DNA of 55,317 bases, taken from contig JAFZAP010000023.1 in assembly GCA_017557185.1 (NCBI GenBank), positions 74,526-129,842 on the forward strand, in the 5' to 3' direction. The position numbers and the translations under genes were made by a program. Of this stretch, positions 28,399-36,645 are shown in pieces. The stretch comes from Prevotella sp. (GTDB lineage Bacteria > Bacteroidota > Bacteroidia > Bacteroidales > Bacteroidaceae). The stretch's first letter is position 1; every line of letters begins with the position of its first letter. A model generated the notes under the pieces. That model saw only the letters and a program-made list of their open reading frames with translations, had not been told where the DNA came from and searched no databases.

Positions 28399-30090
28399 AT
28401 GAATCATCTAAAACTGACTATCCCTTGCCTCGCAACATCAGCACAGCTGAACACCATGCAGGCTGTTGCTGCCCAACAAATGGGCGGTGCAGATGTTGCG
28501 CGCCCGAACATCATCTTGTTTATGGTGGATGACATGGGATGGCAAGATACGTCGGTGCCCTTCTGGACCCAGCGGACACCGCTTAACGACAAGTACGAGA
28601 CACCCAACATGGAACGATTGGCAAGCGAAGGCATGCTTTTCACGCAGGCCTATGCAGCACCAATCAGTTCGCCCAGCCGTTGTTCGCTGATGACAGGCGC
28701 CAATGCTGCCCGCCACCGCGTCACCAACTGGACCTTGCAGAAAGACGAGTCGACAGATATCGAAGATGATGTCGTGAGCACGCCAGACTGGAATGTGAAT
28801 GGGATTATGCAGGAGCCTCACGGGGTTCAAAAGGTTCAAGAGGTTCAAAGCCCTACGGGCGTTCAAAAGGTTCAAAAGGTTCAAAGGGTTCAAGGGATTA
28901 TCGACCATGTATTTGTATGCAGATCGTTTGTTGACATCTTGCATGAGAACGGCTACCATACCATTCATGTCGGCAAGGCCCACTGGGGAGCGGTGGACAC
29001 ACCTGGCGAGCGTCCTGAGCACTTTGGCTTTGATGTGAACGTTGCAGGACATGCCGCTGGTGGCCCTGCCACTTACCTCAGCGAACAGAACTACGGTCAC
29101 GACAGCCTTGGACATGCCACATCGCTGATGGCGACTCCCGACTTGAATCGCTATTGGGGCACGGGTACCTTCCTCACAGAAGCACTCACGCAAGAGGCCA
29201 TCAATGCCCTCGACAACTGGAAGAAGAAGGCTCCTGCGGAGCGTTCAAATAGTTCAATTGCTCCTACGGAGCGTTCAAAAGGTTCAATTTCACCTTTCTA
29301 TCTCTATATGTCGCACTACGCCATCCATGTTCCCATCGACCGCGACATACGCTATTATCAGAAATACATCGACAAAGGACTATCGGCGAAGGAGGCTGCC
29401 TATGCCTCACTTGTCGAAGGCATGGATAAAAGCCTGGGTGATATTCTCGACTGGCTCGACCGAAACGGCGAAGCGGAGAATACCGTCGTGATCTTCATGA
29501 GCGACAACGGAGGCTACGCCACTGGCAGCTACTGGCGCGACGAACCACTCTACACGCAGAATGCACCGTTGCGATGCGGTAAAGGTTCGCTGTTGGAAGG
29601 CGGAATCCGTGAACCGATGATTGTGAGATGGCCCGGGCATGTGCGTCCGCAATCGCGCTGCAACAGCTACGTGATGATAGAGGATTACTTCCCCACAATC
29701 TTGGAAATGGGGGGAGTAAGCCACTACGACGTACCACAAACCATCGACGGTCGAAGCTTCATGCCACTACTCACCGAAAAGGGAGACCCCTCGCGCGGTC
29801 GAGCTCTGATTTGGAACTACCCCAATGTATGGGGCAACGAAGGGCCAGGCATCAGTCTGAATTGTGCCATCAGACTAGGGCAGTGGAAACTCATCTATAA
29901 CTATAAGACCCGCGAGAAAGAACTTTACGACATTGACCACGACATCAGCGAAGAGCACAACCTTGCGGGAGAGCATCGCAGCATCGTGCGCCGTCTGTCA
30001 CGGATGCTGAGCCGCCAGTTGCACAAGATGAAAGCCCAACGACCCGTGATGAAATCCACGGGGAAACCCTGTCCGTGGCCTGATGAGTAG
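28399..30090 (+). CDS. sulfatase (serine-type, S1 family)
   Basis: A 563-residue arylsulfatase-type hydrolase that removes sulfate from glycans. The metal-binding motif is NIILFMVDDMGW (D44, D45). The formylglycine motif is SSPSRCSLMTG, with Ser90 in the position converted to formylglycine, so a serine-type anaerobic maturase would be needed; none is in the window. C-terminal features include FMSDNGG and KGSLLEGGIREPMIVRWPG. Two in-frame repeat insertions are visible: GVQKVQEVQSPTGVQKVQ near residues 143-165 and PAERSNSSIAPTERSKGS near 280-297. The N-terminus is a poor signal peptide, so periplasmic location is likely but not shown. Repeats follow the stop immediately (30089-30162). Confidence 0.92.
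   Translation: MNHLKLTIPCLATSAQLNTMQAVAAQQMGGADVARPNIILFMVDDMGWQDTSVPFWTQRTPLNDKYETPNMERLASEGMLFTQAYAAPISSPSRCSLMTGANAARHRVTNWTLQKDESTDIEDDVVSTPDWNVNGIMQEPHGVQKVQEVQSPTGVQKVQKVQRVQGIIDHVFVCRSFVDILHENGYHTIHVGKAHWGAVDTPGERPEHFGFDVNVAGHAAGGPATYLSEQNYGHDSLGHATSLMATPDLNRYWGTGTFLTEALTQEAINALDNWKKKAPAERSNSSIAPTERSKGSISPFYLYMSHYAIHVPIDRDIRYYQKYIDKGLSAKEAAYASLVEGMDKSLGDILDWLDRNGEAENTVVIFMSDNGGYATGSYWRDEPLYTQNAPLRCGKGSLLEGGIREPMIVRWPGHVRPQSRCNSYVMIEDYFPTILEMGGVSHYDVPQTIDGRSFMPLLTEKGDPSRGRALIWNYPNVWGNEGPGISLNCAIRLGQWKLIYNYKTREKELYDIDHDISEEHNLAGEHRSIVRRLSRMLSRQLHKMKAQRPVMKSTGKPCPWPDE
28825..28893. repeat. GTTCAA-type tandem repeat inside the sulfatase gene
   Basis: About seven 9-10 base GGTTCAAAA/GGTTCAAGA units with a central CCCTACGGG. 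It is translated as a Val-Gln-Lys rich loop. The same DNA occurs in topB (27373-27412). Confidence 0.85.
29237..29290. repeat. second GTTCAA-type repeat inside the sulfatase gene
   Basis: Two units of GCTCCTRCGGAGCGTTCAAA (about 29230-29290) followed by GGTTCAATTTC. The units share GCGTTCAAA with the first insertion, but are read in another frame (ERS, TERS). Confidence 0.75.
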
Positions 30091-30162
30091 CCCCACCCCA
30101 TCCCTCCCCCGTAGGGAGGGAGAAGAGAGCCCCACCCCATCCCTCCCCCGTAGGGAGGGAGT
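30089..30162. repeat. two GC-rich palindromic repeats after the sulfatase gene
   Basis: Tandem copies of CCCCACCCCATCCCTCCCCC with GTAGGGAGGGAG (30091-30122 and 30129-30162), the clearest copies of the family in the window. They fill the gap to the next gene. Confidence 0.9.
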
Positions 30163-30233
30163 TCTTGATGAGAGGTTACGAAGAAGAAAGGAAGGATGCA
30201 ATAATTTCTCATTTCCTGCGTTATTATATCAAG

Positions 30234-32468
30234 ATGAAGAGAATATCGACGATATACTATATTGTCGCTGTAGTCATTGTGGCTATGGCGGTAACTGCAT
30301 GTGGTACCGACAGACACTTGAAGAAAGCCGAGAAATACCTGGCTATAGGCGAATACTATGATGCCGCAACGGAATTCAAGAAAGCCTACCAGAGTACACC
30401 GACAAAGGAGCGTGAGAAGCGAGGACAGCGTGCACTGAAGATGGCGCGCTGCTATGCGAAAATTAATCAGACGCAGTCGGCCATGGGCGGCTACCGCAAT
30501 GCCATCCGATATAAGCAGGCAGAACTCGACGACCAGCTTGCTTACGCTCGTCTGTTGCTGAAGAACGGTGAATACAAAAGTGCTGTCAAGGAATTCCAAG
30601 CCGTGAAGGACTCGCTGCAAGCGCTTGGCGAATGGTACAGTGAGCCTACCCCCAACCTGCCCTCCGTCGCGAATGAGGGATTCACTCCCCTTGGTGGGGC
30701 CGCAGCCACATCGGTGGCTGCTCTGAAGACCCCAGTCGCCCTAAAGGGAAGGGATACTTCAAGAAAGCTCACCGACCGCGCCCTACTTACAGAGAATGGT
30801 CTCACCTCAGCACAGAAGGCTCCAGAGTGGAAGGAACAAGGCTCGCGTTACACCGTGAAACGCATGGACATTTTCAATTCGCGCCGAGCTGACTATTCGC
30901 CGATGCTCTTCGGTGATGATTTCGACCGACTCTACTTCACTTCAACCCGCAATGACGCCATGGGCGACGAGCTCAGCGGCATCACAGGCACAAAGCCTGC
31001 CGACATATTCGTTTCCGAGAAAGACGATAAGGGGAAATGGAGCCGTCCGGAAGCTGTGCAGGGCGGTTTGAATACTGAATATGACGAGGGAGCCTGCTCG
31101 TTCTCTGCCGATGGCCGCGAGATGTATCTCACCGTTTGTCAGACTGACCCCAGCTATCCTCGCTATGCACAAATCATGAAATCGAGCCGCTCGGATGCCT
31201 CATGGAGCAAACCCTCTGAGGTGAAGATCTCCAACGACACGCTCTCTGGCTATGCCCACCCTGCCATCTCGCCAGATGGCCAATGGCTCTACTTCTGTTC
31301 CGACATGCCTGGCGGCAAGGGCGGACTCGACATCTGGCGCATCCGGCTGACCACAGGCGGACTGGGAGGAGTCGAGAACCTTGGCGACCCCATCAACACT
31401 CCTGGCGATGAGATGTTTCCTGCCTTCCGTCCCAATGGCGATTTCTATTTCTCGAGCAACGGTCATCCTGGCATGGGTGGTCTCGATATCTTCATTGCAA
31501 CCATCGACCCGAAAACCAGACGATACGTCGTCGAACATCCCGGCTACCCGCTCAACTCGCAGGGCGACGACTTCGGAATGACTTTCGAAGGCCCTTACAA
31601 TCGCGGTTATTTCTGCTCGAACCGTGGCGATGGTCGCGGCTCGGACCACATCTACAGCTTCGAGAATCCTGAGATTGTGCAGGCTATTAAGGGATGGGTC
31701 TACGAGATGGACGGCTATGAGCTCACCGCTGCCGAAGTACACCTCGTCGGCGACGACGGCACGAATGAAACGCTGAGCGTGCGCAGCGACGGCTCGTTCA
31801 CCTACGTGGTGACGCCCAGAGTGAACTACGTGATGCTTGCCACCTGTAAGGGATTTCTCAACCACAAGGAAGAACTATGCGTGGAACAGGCTGAAGAGTC
31901 GGAAGAATATGTGCTGCAGTTCCCGCTGGCATCGATTACCGCACCCGTGCTCATCGACAATATCTTCTACGACTTCGACAAGGCCACGCTGCGTCCGGAG
32001 TCTACGCAGGCTCTCGACGAACTCGTGAACCTGCTCAACGAGAATCCCAATGTGACGATCGAGCTATCGGCCCACTGCGATTACAAAGGACCTGCCGCCT
32101 ACAACAAGCGTCTGTCGCAGCGGCGTGCTGAAAGTGTGGTGAACTATCTCATAGAACACGGCATCGCAGCCGACCGCTTGACGCCAGTTGGCTACGGCAA
32201 GGAAAAGCCGAAGAAGGTGAACAAGAAGGTGGTGGCCAAGCACAAGTTCCTGAAAGAGGGCGATGTGCTCACCGAGGAGTTTATCCAGAAGTTGAACGAG
32301 AAAGAACAAGAGGAGTGCAACCAGCTGAACCGTCGCACAGAGTTCATCGTGTTGCGCACCACTTACGGCATGTTCGACGAGAAGGGACAGCTGAAGGAAC
32401 TGCCTAAGCCTAAGAAGAAAGAGGAGACCCTCGACGACGACGATGGTTTCGACTACTTCCTGGAATAG
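30234..32468 (+). CDS. OmpA-family lipoprotein with TPR and PD40 repeats (PorE-like)
   Basis: 744 residues from ATG 30234, chosen because it gives a lipoprotein signal peptide (MKRISTIYYIV...VTAC). An upstream in-frame ATG (30165) would place this inside the protein. Domain order: TPR-like helices (about 30-140), PD40/WD40 propeller blades (ARPKxxxxxFxSNG-like, for example SPDGQWLYFCSDMPGGKGGLD and FRPNGDFYFSSNGHPGMGG), a carboxypeptidase-regulatory-like domain (QAIKGWVYEMDG...), and an OmpA peptidoglycan-binding domain (YDFDKATLRPESTQALDEL ... NRRTEFIVL). This order is that of PorE of the type IX secretion system, but paralogues share it. The insertion SEPTPNLPS...VALKGRD after the TPRs is palindromic-repeat DNA. 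Confidence 0.85.
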   Translation: MKRISTIYYIVAVVIVAMAVTACGTDRHLKKAEKYLAIGEYYDAATEFKKAYQSTPTKEREKRGQRALKMARCYAKINQTQSAMGGYRNAIRYKQAELDDQLAYARLLLKNGEYKSAVKEFQAVKDSLQALGEWYSEPTPNLPSVANEGFTPLGGAAATSVAALKTPVALKGRDTSRKLTDRALLTENGLTSAQKAPEWKEQGSRYTVKRMDIFNSRRADYSPMLFGDDFDRLYFTSTRNDAMGDELSGITGTKPADIFVSEKDDKGKWSRPEAVQGGLNTEYDEGACSFSADGREMYLTVCQTDPSYPRYAQIMKSSRSDASWSKPSEVKISNDTLSGYAHPAISPDGQWLYFCSDMPGGKGGLDIWRIRLTTGGLGGVENLGDPINTPGDEMFPAFRPNGDFYFSSNGHPGMGGLDIFIATIDPKTRRYVVEHPGYPLNSQGDDFGMTFEGPYNRGYFCSNRGDGRGSDHIYSFENPEIVQAIKGWVYEMDGYELTAAEVHLVGDDGTNETLSVRSDGSFTYVVTPRVNYVMLATCKGFLNHKEELCVEQAEESEEYVLQFPLASITAPVLIDNIFYDFDKATLRPESTQALDELVNLLNENPNVTIELSAHCDYKGPAAYNKRLSQRRAESVVNYLIEHGIAADRLTPVGYGKEKPKKVNKKVVAKHKFLKEGDVLTEEFIQKLNEKEQEECNQLNRRTEFIVLRTTYGMFDEKGQLKELPKPKKKEETLDDDDGFDYFLE
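30643..30768. repeat. palindromic repeat DNA inside the OmpA lipoprotein gene
   Basis: A block with CTACCCCCAACCTGCCCTCC, CCCCTTGGTGGGG, GCAGCCACATCGGTGGCTGC and CCCTAAAGGG. It encodes a Pro/Gly/Ala-rich linker in place of the otherwise conserved connection. Boundaries are approximate. Confidence 0.6.
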
Positions 32469-32486
32469 CTAGCCTTTCATATAGAA

Positions 32487-32553
32487 ACGCGACGTGCCGC
32501 GCTATGTGCCCAAGTGAACAAATGTCAAGGACACATAACGCGGCACGTCGCGT
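32487..32553. terminator. Bidirectional terminator between the OmpA and DUF5056-like genes
   Basis: A long stem ACGCGACGTGCCGCG / CGCGGCACGTCGCGT (15 bp, continuing with one mismatch to about 22 bp) around a loop of about 23 bases lies between convergent genes. Confidence 0.85.
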
Positions 32554-32565
32554 CTTTCTGATTTC

Positions 32566-32946
32566 TTATCTCCAGAATACTTTTCTGTCGGCCATGAAGT
32601 TACATGCCACCAGGGCTGAGCACAGCGTCAAGGCAGCCAGGATCATCAGTGGCGACAAACCAGTGAAGTCGACTGACGAGACAAAGCCGCCGAGATTGCC
32701 AAACGCATTGGCAAACAAAACCTTCAACTGTGTGAGGCCGTCGGCCAAGATGAAGAACACGATGCCCAGCAGCGAGCACACGATTGTCCAGATGCGGTTC
32801 AGCCGCACCGACCGCGATGGCAACTGCTCCATGACGCGCTGTGTAAAACCGTCATCGCTCAGTTCCTGTCTGTTCTCCTCGAAGAACATCGCCACGAGTT
32901 CGTCGTCGCTCAGCAGTTTGCTATTATCAAATGTCTGATTCTCCAT
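32566..32946 (-). CDS. DUF5056-like membrane protein, possible anti-sigma factor
   Basis: 126 residues from ATG 32946 (the upstream TTG at 32955 is less likely). The N-terminal 45 residues are cytosolic (LLSDDELVAMFFEENRQEL and GFTQRVMEQLP). Then come two or three helices (WTIVCSLLGIVFFILAD, LMILAALTLCSALVAC). This pattern is what I recognise as DUF5056. It lies 36 bases after an ECF sigma gene on the same strand, the usual position of an anti-sigma factor, and its N-terminal F-xx-x-Q-E-L-x-D-x-G-F-T-x-R-V motif would bind the sigma factor if so. The function is inferred. Confidence 0.7.
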   Translation of the reverse strand: MENQTFDNSKLLSDDELVAMFFEENRQELSDDGFTQRVMEQLPSRSVRLNRIWTIVCSLLGIVFFILADGLTQLKVLFANAFGNLGGFVSSVDFTGLSPLMILAALTLCSALVACNFMADRKVFWR

Positions 32947-32981
32947 AACTTTCAACTTTTTGTCTATAAACTTTCAACTCA

Positions 32982-33515
32982 TCACCGATAACCGTTTTTC
33001 CTCAGGTACATGGCGAGTTTCTGCTTGCCACGCGACAAATGACTCTTCACGGTACCTTCAGCCATCTCGGTAATCTCACTGATCTTGTCGATGGGCTGTC
33101 CCTCCATGAGTTGCAGGGTGATGCAGGTACGCTCGGCCGGTGAGAGGATGGCCAATGCCTGTTGCAGATCCATGCGCAGCGAAGCATCGCTGCTGGTGGT
33201 CTGGCGCAAGGCCACAATCTGATCAATCTGCTCTGTCACCTTATGCGAACGCGTGTAGTCGTAGAACACGTTGTAGGCAATGCGGTAGAGCCATGTCGAG
33301 AAACTCGATGCCCCACGGAACTTCTCAATATTCAGGTAAGCCTTCACGAAGGTGTCCTGAGCCAAGTCATCACTCAGCTGGCTATCGCCTCCTGTCTGGT
33401 TCAGGAAGAAGCGACGTACAGGCGACTGGTACTTCACAACAAGTTTGTCGAAGGCTCGCTTGTTGTGAAATACCGTCACTTGCGTTAGCAGAGAGAGTTC
33501 ACTTGGATCTACCAT
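32982..33515 (-). CDS. ECF-type RNA polymerase sigma factor (second copy)
   Basis: A 177-residue sigma factor. Region 2 is from about residue 22 (AFDKLVVKYQSPVRRFFLNQ, then DLAQDTFVKAYLNIEKFRG and FSTWLYRIAYNVFYDYTR). Region 4 is from about 118 (ILSPAERTCITLQLMEGQPIDKISEITEMAEGTVKSHLSRG). The ATG at 33515 is in the expected place. It is separate from the sigma factor at 10094 and shares little sequence with it. It is followed after 36 bases by the DUF5056-like gene and preceded after 29 bases by a membrane-protein gene, so all three may be co-transcribed. Confidence 0.92.
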   Translation of the reverse strand: MVDPSELSLLTQVTVFHNKRAFDKLVVKYQSPVRRFFLNQTGGDSQLSDDLAQDTFVKAYLNIEKFRGASSFSTWLYRIAYNVFYDYTRSHKVTEQIDQIVALRQTTSSDASLRMDLQQALAILSPAERTCITLQLMEGQPIDKISEITEMAEGTVKSHLSRGKQKLAMYLRKNGYR

Positions 33516-33544
33516 GAGGTCTGTGTTGTCTTACTATTTACTGC

Positions 33545-34291
33545 TTACAACTGATCCTTATTGCTGTCGATGTCAGACGACTTGCGGTTGATGTCGTCGT
33601 ACTGCCGGTTCTTCTTCATCGACGAACGTGCGATCATCGTCTGTCCGATACCATAGCAGAGTACGAGGAATCCCAGTCCTGTGAGCATGTCGGCACCCCA
33701 GAGTCCGAACATCAGCACCATACCTATACCAATCCAGATGTTGCGGATGCCGCGACGGCGCAGGTATTCATCGCTCTGCTTGTCGACAGGCATCAGTTCC
33801 TCTGGTATGGGCTGTCCTGTCTCCATGGCTTTCTCGGCCAGCGTCACGTGGTCGTTGTGCTGCCTGACGAGATAGCGCAACACGAGTATCAGGATGATGA
33901 ACGGTGCAAACAGCACCAGTAGGATGATTGCGAAGACGAGGATGACCACAAGTACGGCAAAGATGATTCCCATCACGCCGAGCGAACCTCCCAGCAATGT
34001 CTCAAGCCATGAGAAAGGACTGTCGTACTCAGTGGGGTCGTAGCTGACGGTAGAGGTCGTCGTTACTGCCTGGCTGTCGTCGAGGGCGTCTTCGGCCACA
34101 CTTGTCGTATCAGAGAAAGCCTCTATGCCTTCATCGGCAGCGGCTGCATCATCAACCTTTACCACAGCAGCAACAGAGTCCTTGACGGCCGTTGCTACAT
34201 CATGATGGCGATGCTTCGGTTGAGCGTCGATGCACATGGTGCCCAGTGCGAACATCAGTGCGAAGATTGCGATTTTCTGTTTCATATTCAT
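33545..34291 (-). CDS. membrane protein with signal peptide (DUF6249-like)
   Basis: 248 residues from ATG 34291 (34285 is equally possible; an upstream TTG would give an extra seven residues). A signal peptide ends ...MCIDAQ. A His-rich then acidic Ser/Thr region follows (about 22-85), then two strong helices (WLETLLGGSLGVMGIIF...LLVLFAPFIILILVLRYLV). A short cytosolic loop with EKAMETGQPIPEEL follows, and two further helices (GIGMVLMFGLWGADML, LGFLVLCYGIGQTMI). The helix-loop-helix block with PIPEELMP fits the DUF6249 family as I remember it. It is upstream of the sigma/DUF5056 pair on the same strand. Function unknown. Confidence 0.6.
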   Translation of the reverse strand: MNMKQKIAIFALMFALGTMCIDAQPKHRHHDVATAVKDSVAAVVKVDDAAAADEGIEAFSDTTSVAEDALDDSQAVTTTSTVSYDPTEYDSPFSWLETLLGGSLGVMGIIFAVLVVILVFAIILLVLFAPFIILILVLRYLVRQHNDHVTLAEKAMETGQPIPEELMPVDKQSDEYLRRRGIRNIWIGIGMVLMFGLWGADMLTGLGFLVLCYGIGQTMIARSSMKKNRQYDDINRKSSDIDSNKDQL

Positions 34292-34425
34292 TCTGCGTTT
34301 TAAAATTTTCAACTTAATAGCTCATGTTTCTGAGCTTTTTACATCCTTTTGACGCAATCAATCCCTAATAAGTTGCAAAGTAACAATTTTTTTTTTACTT
34401 TTGCAAGTGAAAAAGGAAATTCATC

Positions 34426-35691
34426 ATGCAACTACCGGCAGAATTCATCAATCGAACACGACAGCTACTGGGTTCCGAACGCTTCGAACGCTATTTGCAG
34501 GCATTCGAAGAGGAGACACCCGTGAGCATACGCCTCAACCCCGCCAAGACTGCAGGGCTAGGCGTGGCCGATGGTGAACGCGTGCCCTGGTGCCGCGACG
34601 GCTACTACCTGACGAGCCGTCCAAACTTCACCTTCGACCCCCTGTTGCATGCTGGTTGTTACTACGTGCAGGAAGCCTCGTCGATGTTCCTCGACGAAGT
34701 GTTGCGGCAGTGGCTGCCGAAAGATGCGGCATCACCCCTGCTGGCCCTCGACCTGTGTGCAGCACCCGGTGGCAAGTCGACGCTGCTGCGATCGGCTCTG
34801 CCTGAAGGGAGCACGCTCTTCTCAAACGAACCCAACCCGAAGCGAGCCAGCATCCTCGCCGAGAACATTGCGAAATGGGGTTGGTCGAATTGCTTCGTCA
34901 CGAACAACTATCCGCGCGAATACCGCAAATCGAAGCTTCTGTTCGACGTGATACTTTGCGATGTGCCCTGTTCGGGTGAAGGCATGTTCCGCAAGGACGC
35001 TGCCACCATTGGCGAGTGGAGTCCCGAAAACGTTGAGAAGTGCTGGCAACTGCAGCGCGACATCGTCAGCGATGCTTGGGAGTGTCTGCGTGAGGGCGGC
35101 CTGATGATTTACAGTACCTGCACCCTCAACACACAAGAAAACGAAGAGAACATCCTGTGGATGCAGCAGGAGCTCGGAGCCGAGGTGCTACCCGTAGTGA
35201 CACAAGCCGACTGGCACATCACCGGTTCGCTGCTACCCGGCTTCTCATCACCCGTCTACCGCTTCATACCTGGTTTTACACGGGGCGAAGGGCTGTTCAT
35301 GGCAGTGGTAAAGCGGCCCACCCCCTTACCCCTCCCCAAGGGAGGGAAGAAGGGAAAGGGGCATAATATGGCCAATAAACTAAAGATTCCCAACACTCTG
35401 AAGATAGTATCTACTCCCCTCCCTCGTAGGGAGGGGCAGGGGGGTGAGTCCGTAGGGGGTGAGTCCGTCCCTCTCTCCTACCCTCAAGCCATCGCCTTCC
35501 TGCGACGCGAGGCTCTCGTACTGCCTGCCGACACGCCACGAGGCATCGTCGCCGTCAGCTATGAAGGACACGTGCTTGGCCTCGTCAAGAACATCGGAAA
35601 CCGCGCCAACAACCTTTATCCCAAGGAGTGGCGCATCAAGAGCACGTATATTCCCGAAACACCTCCGCAAATACTCATCAGTAAACAGTAA
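34426..35691 (+). CDS. rRNA cytosine-C5 methyltransferase (RsmF/NOL1-NOP2 type)
   Basis: A 421-residue methyltransferase. The SAM-binding motif is DLCAAPGGKSTLL (residues 109-121), the catalytic Cys is in DVPCSGEGMF (C182), and the second Cys in YSTCTLNTQENE (C232). The C-terminal part holds a conserved GIVAVSYEGHVLGLVKNIG and a PUA-like end (NNLYPKEWRIKSTYIP). Residues about 297-348 (RPTPLPLPKGGKKG ... PLPRREGQGGESVGG) are an insertion encoded by two GC-rich palindromic repeats (35319-35347, 35412-35445). They lie between the catalytic domain and the C-terminal domain. A TACTTTTG box at 34396-34403 is a likely promoter element. Confidence 0.93.
   Translation: MQLPAEFINRTRQLLGSERFERYLQAFEEETPVSIRLNPAKTAGLGVADGERVPWCRDGYYLTSRPNFTFDPLLHAGCYYVQEASSMFLDEVLRQWLPKDAASPLLALDLCAAPGGKSTLLRSALPEGSTLFSNEPNPKRASILAENIAKWGWSNCFVTNNYPREYRKSKLLFDVILCDVPCSGEGMFRKDAATIGEWSPENVEKCWQLQRDIVSDAWECLREGGLMIYSTCTLNTQENEENILWMQQELGAEVLPVVTQADWHITGSLLPGFSSPVYRFIPGFTRGEGLFMAVVKRPTPLPLPKGGKKGKGHNMANKLKIPNTLKIVSTPLPRREGQGGESVGGESVPLSYPQAIAFLRREALVLPADTPRGIVAVSYEGHVLGLVKNIGNRANNLYPKEWRIKSTYIPETPPQILISKQ
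35319..35347. repeat. GC-rich palindromic repeat inside the rRNA methyltransferase (copy 1)
   Basis: CCCCCTTACCCCTCCCCAAG followed by GGAGGG. It is read in frame as PTPLPLPKGG. Confidence 0.8.
35412..35445. repeat. GC-rich palindromic repeat inside the rRNA methyltransferase (copy 2)
   Basis: ACTCCCCTCCCTCGTAGGGA followed by GGGGCAGGGGGGTGAG. It is read in frame as STPLPRREGQGGES, which is the translated sequence typical of this repeat. Confidence 0.85.
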
Positions 35692-35726
35692 ATCTTATAC
35701 ATAAATCGTAAATCCATCAATCGTCA

Positions 35727-36548
35727 ATGAAACAATATCTCGACATCCTCAACAGAATCCTTACTGAAGGTTCACAAAAAGGCGACCGCACAGGAACAGG
35801 CACTCTGAGCATCTTCGGCACGCAGAGCCGCTATAACCTCGACGACGGCTTCCCGCTGCTCACCACGAAGAAGCTCCACCTGAAGTCAATCATCTACGAA
35901 CTGCTCTGGTTCCTAAAAGGCGACACCAATGTCAGATACCTGCAGGAGCACGGCGTGCGCATCTGGAACGAATGGGCCGATGAAAACGGTGAGCTAGGAC
36001 CTGTCTACGGCCACCAGTGGCGCTCGTGGCCCGACTACAACGGCGGTACCATCGACCAGATACAGATGGTACTCGACCAGCTGAAGAACAATCCCGACTC
36101 GCGTCGTATGATCGTCTCGGCGTGGAATGTCGCCGAAGTCAACGACATGGCGCTGCCGCCCTGCCACACCATCTTCCAGTTCTACACCGCACCAATCGTC
36201 ACCGCCGACGGCCGTCCTTCGCGCCGACTGTCGCTGCAACTCTACCAGCGCTCGGCCGACACCTTCCTCGGTGTGCCGTTCAACATTGCCAGCTATGCCC
36301 TATTGCTGCAAATGATGGCACAGGTGACAGACTATGAGGCTGGCGATTTCATCCATACGACGGGCGACACCCACCTCTACCTGAACCACCTCGACCAGGC
36401 CCGCCTGCAACTCACACGTGAGCCTCGCCCGTTGCCCCGCATGCGGCTGAATCCCGACGTGAAGTCACTCTTCGACTTCCAGTACGAAGATTTCCAACTC
36501 GAGGACTACAACCCCTGGCCTCACATCAAGGCCGACGTCAGCGTCTGA
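35727..36548 (+). CDS. thyA: thymidylate synthase
   Basis: A 273-residue ThyA, which makes dTMP from dUMP with methylenetetrahydrofolate. The catalytic Cys is C146 in [13 protein letters not shown]. The folate/dUMP motifs [29 protein letters not shown] and [19 protein letters not shown] are present. Its substrate cycle needs dihydrofolate reductase, which is encoded about 5 kb away (folA at 41485), not adjacent as in many bacteria. It is followed by a terminator shared with a convergent gene. Confidence 0.98.
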   Translation: MKQYLDILNRILTEGSQKGDRTGTGTLSIFGTQSRYNLDDGFPLLTTKKLHLKSIIYELLWFLKGDTNVRYLQEHGVRIWNEWADENGELGPVYGHQWRSWPDYNGGTIDQIQMVLDQLKNNPDSRRMIVSAWNVAEVNDMALPPCHTIFQFYTAPIVTADGRPSRRLSLQLYQRSADTFLGVPFNIASYALLLQMMAQVTDYEAGDFIHTTGDTHLYLNHLDQARLQLTREPRPLPRMRLNPDVKSLFDFQYEDFQLEDYNPWPHIKADVSV

Positions 36549-36577
36549 TTTGTCGGCACCTTCATTCATAAGAAAAC

Positions 36578-36620
36578 GCCCCCCGGACTCTCCTTCAAGA
36601 AGAAAGGATGTCCGGGGGGC
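36578..36620. terminator. Bidirectional terminator between thyA and the C10 peptidase
   Basis: A perfect 11-bp stem GCCCCCCGGAC / GTCCGGGGGGC (36578-36588 and 36610-36620) with a purine-rich loop lies in the 97-bp gap between convergent genes. There is only a short A-run before it on the left and no strong T-run on the right. Confidence 0.75.
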
Positions 36621-36645
36621 AATTGGTTGTAAGGAAACAACCTGT

